Positions 62,501 to 64,000 of a stretch of DNA of 64,000 nt are shown here, one piece after another. Source of the DNA: Herpetosiphonaceae bacterium (GTDB lineage: Bacteria; Chloroflexota; Chloroflexia; Chloroflexales; Herpetosiphonaceae); the NCBI GenBank assembly GCA_013538855.1, contig JABXJS010000132.1, positions 28,418-92,417 on the forward strand. Reading direction: 5' to 3'. Under the pieces are notes generated by a model. It was not told the origin of the DNA and did no database searches. It saw only the letters and a list, made by a program, of their open reading frames with translations. Within the stretch, counting starts at the first letter, position 1; each line of letters begins with the position of its first letter. Made by a program: the position numbers and the translations under genes.

Positions 62501-63747
62501 GCCGCAGCGTCTACGAGGTCAACGTGACCGACCAGGCGCTTAAGCTGACGGTGGCCGAGGCGGTTACGACAACCAACCGTCTCGATCCAGCCAATCTGCA
62601 GATCGCAGGCCCGGTCGGCGTGCCCTTCACGCAGACGCTGGTCTACGAGTCCGACGATCATACGATTCGCACGTATGCTGTTGAGCTGCCAGCCAGCGAT
62701 CAGGCGCTTGGCTCGTGGCTGCTGAGCACGCAGAACGGCAACGAGTTGATGGTCTGGGGCAACGATCCGCCGCCGAGCGTGGCGCGCTTTGATGTCTGCG
62801 ACACCAGCTCGGTGTGTCTGGATACTGCTGAGAAAACCGCTGCCGCCCGCGCGCTCAGCGCTGGCACGCCGCTGCACCTGAGCTGGTCGGCGCGCAATGA
62901 GCAGCCGGGCCTGGCGCTGGATATCTACGCCACTGACGCGGCCGGCGTGCGCACCCTGATCACGTCGCAGCGCACGCTGACCAACACCCTGCTCAGCGGC
63001 GAGCTAGACTGGCAGCCAGCGCTGCCTAGCGGCACGTATACCCTGACCATGGCCGTCGATGATGGGCGCAACGTTGCGACCTACGCGGCCAAGCAGCCGC
63101 TGCTGATCGTCGACTCCACCGCGCCTGCGCCGCCGCAGGGCTTGGCCCTGGCCGACCAGGGCGACGGCTCGGCGCTGCTGACCTGGGATGGCGCGGCGGC
63201 CGAGCCGGATGTGCAGGGCTATCGCATCAGCGTGGACGGCCGCGAGTTGACACGCGTCGATGGTCGCCTAGAGCAGTACGCCATCTATGGCCTCGATGTC
63301 GGCCAGACCTACAGCGTGAGCCTGGCCGCCTACGACCTGAGCGGCAACATGAGCGCCGACAGCAGCGCCGCGATTACGCCCAGCGGCCTCCAGCTTAGCG
63401 CCAGCTGGCCGCGCCGCGACGACCACGTGCGCATGCCTGCTGCGGTCTGGGCCACGTTCACCCGCCCGATCAGCGCCGCGAGCATGCAGCTCGTCGATGC
63501 GCAAGGCCAGCTGATCAGCGGCAGCAGCGCCGTGATCACCAGCGCGCTCTCGATCACCGAGACGGCGACGGTTGGCCTGCGCTTCACGCCGGACAGCGCC
63601 ACGCTGCCGGTTGGCACGTACCGCGCGACGCTGCAGGCCAGCGCTGCTGACAGCGGCGAGCAGGTTACAATCAGCTGGCCGTTCGTGGTCGAGCCGCCGC
63701 AGCGCGTCTATCTGCCGCTCGTTGCCCGCAATGCGAGCGGGCGCTAG
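56533..63747 (+). CDS. giant secreted multidomain beta-repeat protein (RCC1-like, Calx-beta-like, FN3)
   Basis: 2404 residues from the ATG at 56533 (GAGGT seven bases ahead). Signal peptide near residues 15-40. Residues about 100-350 have seven RCC1-type units, each ending C-x-W-G (K-T-D-A-T-L-V-C-W-G and similar). A putative Ig domain follows, then three Calx-beta-like units at about 440-782, each closing with a D-N-D/E. The last two share almost identical DNA at 58363 and 58702 (period 339). Residues about 787-1975 are a beta-rich region of repeats (F-P-L-P-D-V-D-L-G, F-G-L-P-D-I-S-L-G-D, F-P-I-P-D-Q-S-F-G-D, F-K-L-P-D-F-S-M-G) that I cannot assign. FN3 follows at about 2195-2283, then an Ig-like domain and the tail R-V-Y-L-P-L-V-A-R. 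Probably a surface protein or adhesin; no enzyme motif seen. Confidence 0.82.
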   Translation: MHLFSAQGERASRAMRLLATLLLVSVCFAYVPAQPLQARSAAPAPAAAPAAQEPSGPHLGYSSASLLSGHAIGGLTALLLGRVLSVPTSASAVDGTLLSAGDTHTCRRTNDNTVTCWGDARYSITSVPSGQYAQVSAGHLFSCAIKTDATLVCWGLNSSNQFSVPAGSYKQVSAGYDHVCAIRNDDALLCWGGYNNYGERTVPAGVTFKQIAAGKYHTCGIKTDDTLYCWGYNDGRIAAPAGTFTQVSAGFYHSCGVRSDSAVLCWGGNSQGESTVPPGAYSQVGTGEWLSCGLRLDGTVACWGYSGYTQPAPPTDEFVAISVGNVSGCGVTVRGSTYCWGYNVQNQAPLPVSIYPQTLPAASLGAPYSQRFTPTGHTYALVSGNLPPGVSVVNSGSAGLFDSFISGTPLSLGTYNFTVEAQASWTTLAGKQPLALTVNAPSVTLSASGAPAEAGPTSGTFTLTRSSSGGALTVTLNLAGSATFGSDYALSGATVSGATATVVIPDGASSVDLTLTPVDDQEMDAAETAQLAILSGATYVIGVPSTATLTIADNDQAGISVSPTSGLSTSEDGARASFGVRLSSKPTADVSISLASSDLSEGVADQLTLIFTPLSWSTPQTVTVSGVDDAELDGAVAYTISTSPASSNDANYSGLDADDVSVTNLDNDSAGFVIAPTSGLVTSEDGGSAQFTVKLSAAPSAAVTLPLSSSDTSEGAVSPASLTFTPLSWSTPQTVTVSGVDDAELDGSVAYTVLTGAAQSSDASFANVDPVDVSVTNLDNEVGAQDVGLVRIWAEHFSTTGGITTANGNVIIGPVSAGNDGKYYALDADLTWGADQQLHTSGQINFVQGATPLLRGSFTVDTASGALLGLPGVEPLYTMLGDSQLALTPTLTLNVLEPQVLAQGVVALDLPENEALSLTVGFVLGPNGAVSAQGSTQVVLNLAGGVLRADLQVSRDGLVAPSVEYTIDGIASLTLSDLVIDGAGALGMHFGAQVQFPLPDVDLGGHTLVLNNLQGTLGLKYRDGQPLGYTIGLNGSLEINNLPENSQLHISGFSLKIDDGILQGNLPEIAIQVAGRDLKLKRVRFERRIFARPGASFVPTFAWQYEIFSEHSEFRMPDAWAPPGLTAPVVIIKNVALSTSAPYVRLGSAGARFATRQPFYLAGSATADTFVRFDQIEGEFIAPLGVGGAEAEWSVAMSTTMTLKAGSETTRLGRARLEIRDGHVSAQIRDLNVPIAGARLTSPGLFYADSVFTTTLATLTLPADLGGAVATVSDLRIDEHGIHLGGASAEFGLPDISLGDGVITVTAIRAALELAAPQGQPLRYQVALTGTLGLHRVSEGGDVLKAQTVLRIANGDLSGSIDHLPLTIGGNRLNLNGLSFRRNPLDHAIELAVTQATYALPAAWAADGDPAPTLELRDVVLRTQAPYLQIGGAGAHFETNQVYYLAGNAMAATNVRFDQLKGDFVFDSAQQHWKVELSSRITFQLDTENSVVANVRLTLENGHIQAAIPGLVVTVAGMNLTITNMLYADDAFTAEAASMTLPQQWGGGRIGILGLRIDKNGLKLGGVSGTFPIPDQSFGDVLSLTNMAASVSVDDGGHYAFTIQARATIKKIEALGGGSSLAVGAHLTLRDGRISGTIDHFSFKLVGLELELDQPRFLDDRITAETVGLTLPSALGGAGISVYGLEIGGPSGFSIRGGKFKLPDFSMGTIGIQNAQAELRRDTNGDYTIKAGAKLGFQAFAVEGSFTLAYTPSTGAVALRQVYVSFEGTIPTSAIPIGQTGFFITKLWGGFDLTSGSLEVEFGVRGSFAFEVNGIALLSAEGSVKIKARPFELTTNANAKLLGIKVSEVYSRITSSSFTLSAIYELQIARATLDIAFGKDSDGDFTFYGKLGMDVGLKKGSLFCFTFVCVPPFDFTLARVQLDAGKFYHDGRKVWGARAYASIFGFDIYVFVQLIPSVSVDIGRNLNAYEPVLPANRGDPRLAALQSASGRSVYEVNVTDQALKLTVAEAVTTTNRLDPANLQIAGPVGVPFTQTLVYESDDHTIRTYAVELPASDQALGSWLLSTQNGNELMVWGNDPPPSVARFDVCDTSSVCLDTAEKTAAARALSAGTPLHLSWSARNEQPGLALDIYATDAAGVRTLITSQRTLTNTLLSGELDWQPALPSGTYTLTMAVDDGRNVATYAAKQPLLIVDSTAPAPPQGLALADQGDGSALLTWDGAAAEPDVQGYRISVDGRELTRVDGRLEQYAIYGLDVGQTYSVSLAAYDLSGNMSADSSAAITPSGLQLSASWPRRDDHVRMPAAVWATFTRPISAASMQLVDAQGQLISGSSAVITSALSITETATVGLRFTPDSATLPVGTYRATLQASAADSGEQVTISWPFVVEPPQRVYLPLVARNASGR

Positions 63748-63825
63748 CGCGCCGTAGGTCGCGTTGGCCGGCGGTGTGCAGCGTGGTTCAGCCAGCAGCA
63801 TTAGGGCTGGGCCACGCCTGCTTTA

Positions 63826-63900
63826 TGGAAAAGGCGCACCGTGGTTGAGCGCCGGTCGTGGCGCTGCGGAGTCGGCGCAGGTGCTGGCGCGGCCGTGTCG
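63826..63900 (-). repeat. dispersed intergenic repeat, copy R1
   Basis: On the minus strand it reads GCACCTGCGCCGACTCCGCAG, then CGACCGGCGCTCAACCACGG, the same order as in R2-R5. The rest of 63748-64000 shows nothing recognised. Confidence 0.55.
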
Positions 63901-64000
63901 GCGGCGGCAGCGGATCGGCGGTGGTGGGGAATGGATCGGCGTGGCGCTGATCGGGCGGGCTGGCGTGGCCCGGCCCACGGCGTGAGGAGCGTGTGTTAAC

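Overview
The window is GC-rich bacterial chromosome, probably from a filamentous member of the Chloroflexota (class Chloroflexia); no genus is assignable. The case rests on an S12 protein with a ~15-residue insertion before its A-P-Q-K-R-G core, very large secreted beta-rich proteins ending in a Y-L-P-L tail, STAND-type ATPases with TPR tails, a MurF-alanine racemase fusion, and many Thr/Pro/Ala-rich lipoproteins. The taxon is inferred from gene content, not from a phylogeny.

Layout. 1-4764: end of a GatB/YqeY gene, then a tRNA pair on the minus strand. The initiator tRNA-fMet is split by a 228-nt group I intron just before the anticodon; elongator tRNA-Met follows. Then tRNA-Val(CAC) and the str cluster rpsL-rpsG-fusA, which has a structured leader. 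4774-5757: a two-domain lipoprotein. 6230-17166: a long minus-strand block transcribed from a TTGACA/TATAAT promoter at 17139-17166. It carries a complete oligopeptide ABC importer (oppA-B-C-D-F), a second family 5 binding protein, a membrane/2H-phosphoesterase fusion, a divergent glutamate dehydrogenase-like protein and a YkgJ-type cysteine-cluster protein.

17381-24497: DUF309 protein, lipoprotein, DinB-like protein, wax-synthase-like acyltransferase, a PgeF homologue lacking its metal-binding Cys, the MurF-Alr fusion and an EamA exporter. 24498-29084: a diverged 93-nt tandem repeat, YwbE, two head-to-head paralogous methyltransferases, a secreted trypsin-fold protease and a single-domain haemoglobin.

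29310-47466 is accessory-rich. It has an atypical response regulator, two copies of a promoter/operator element (one before a lipoprotein, one before a possible small RNA), and a two-gene unit in which a protein with an extracellular contractile injection system (eCIS)-type N-terminal motif precedes a MidA-like methyltransferase with TPRs. That unit is bracketed by direct copies of a dispersed intergenic repeat. Then come an isochorismatase-like hydrolase with a divergent WYL regulator, a STAND ATPase, a YbaK deacylase, a secreted peptidoglycan amidase, several small lipoproteins and membrane proteins, and a tandem pair of membrane-protein genes whose second copy carries an in-frame TAG.

47532-64000: a family 39 glycosyltransferase, a secreted endonuclease/exonuclease/phosphatase-family protein, an XRE-STAND-TPR regulator, a perfect-register 122-bp tandem duplication, and a 2404-residue secreted protein (RCC1-like, Calx-beta-like, a long unassigned beta-repeat region, FN3). 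The strongest candidates for something new are the intron-containing initiator tRNA, the repeat-bracketed eCIS-like cargo unit, the duplicated promoter/operator element with its possible small RNA, and the unassigned beta-repeat domain of the giant protein. No CRISPR array, transposase, prophage or integrase gene was seen.
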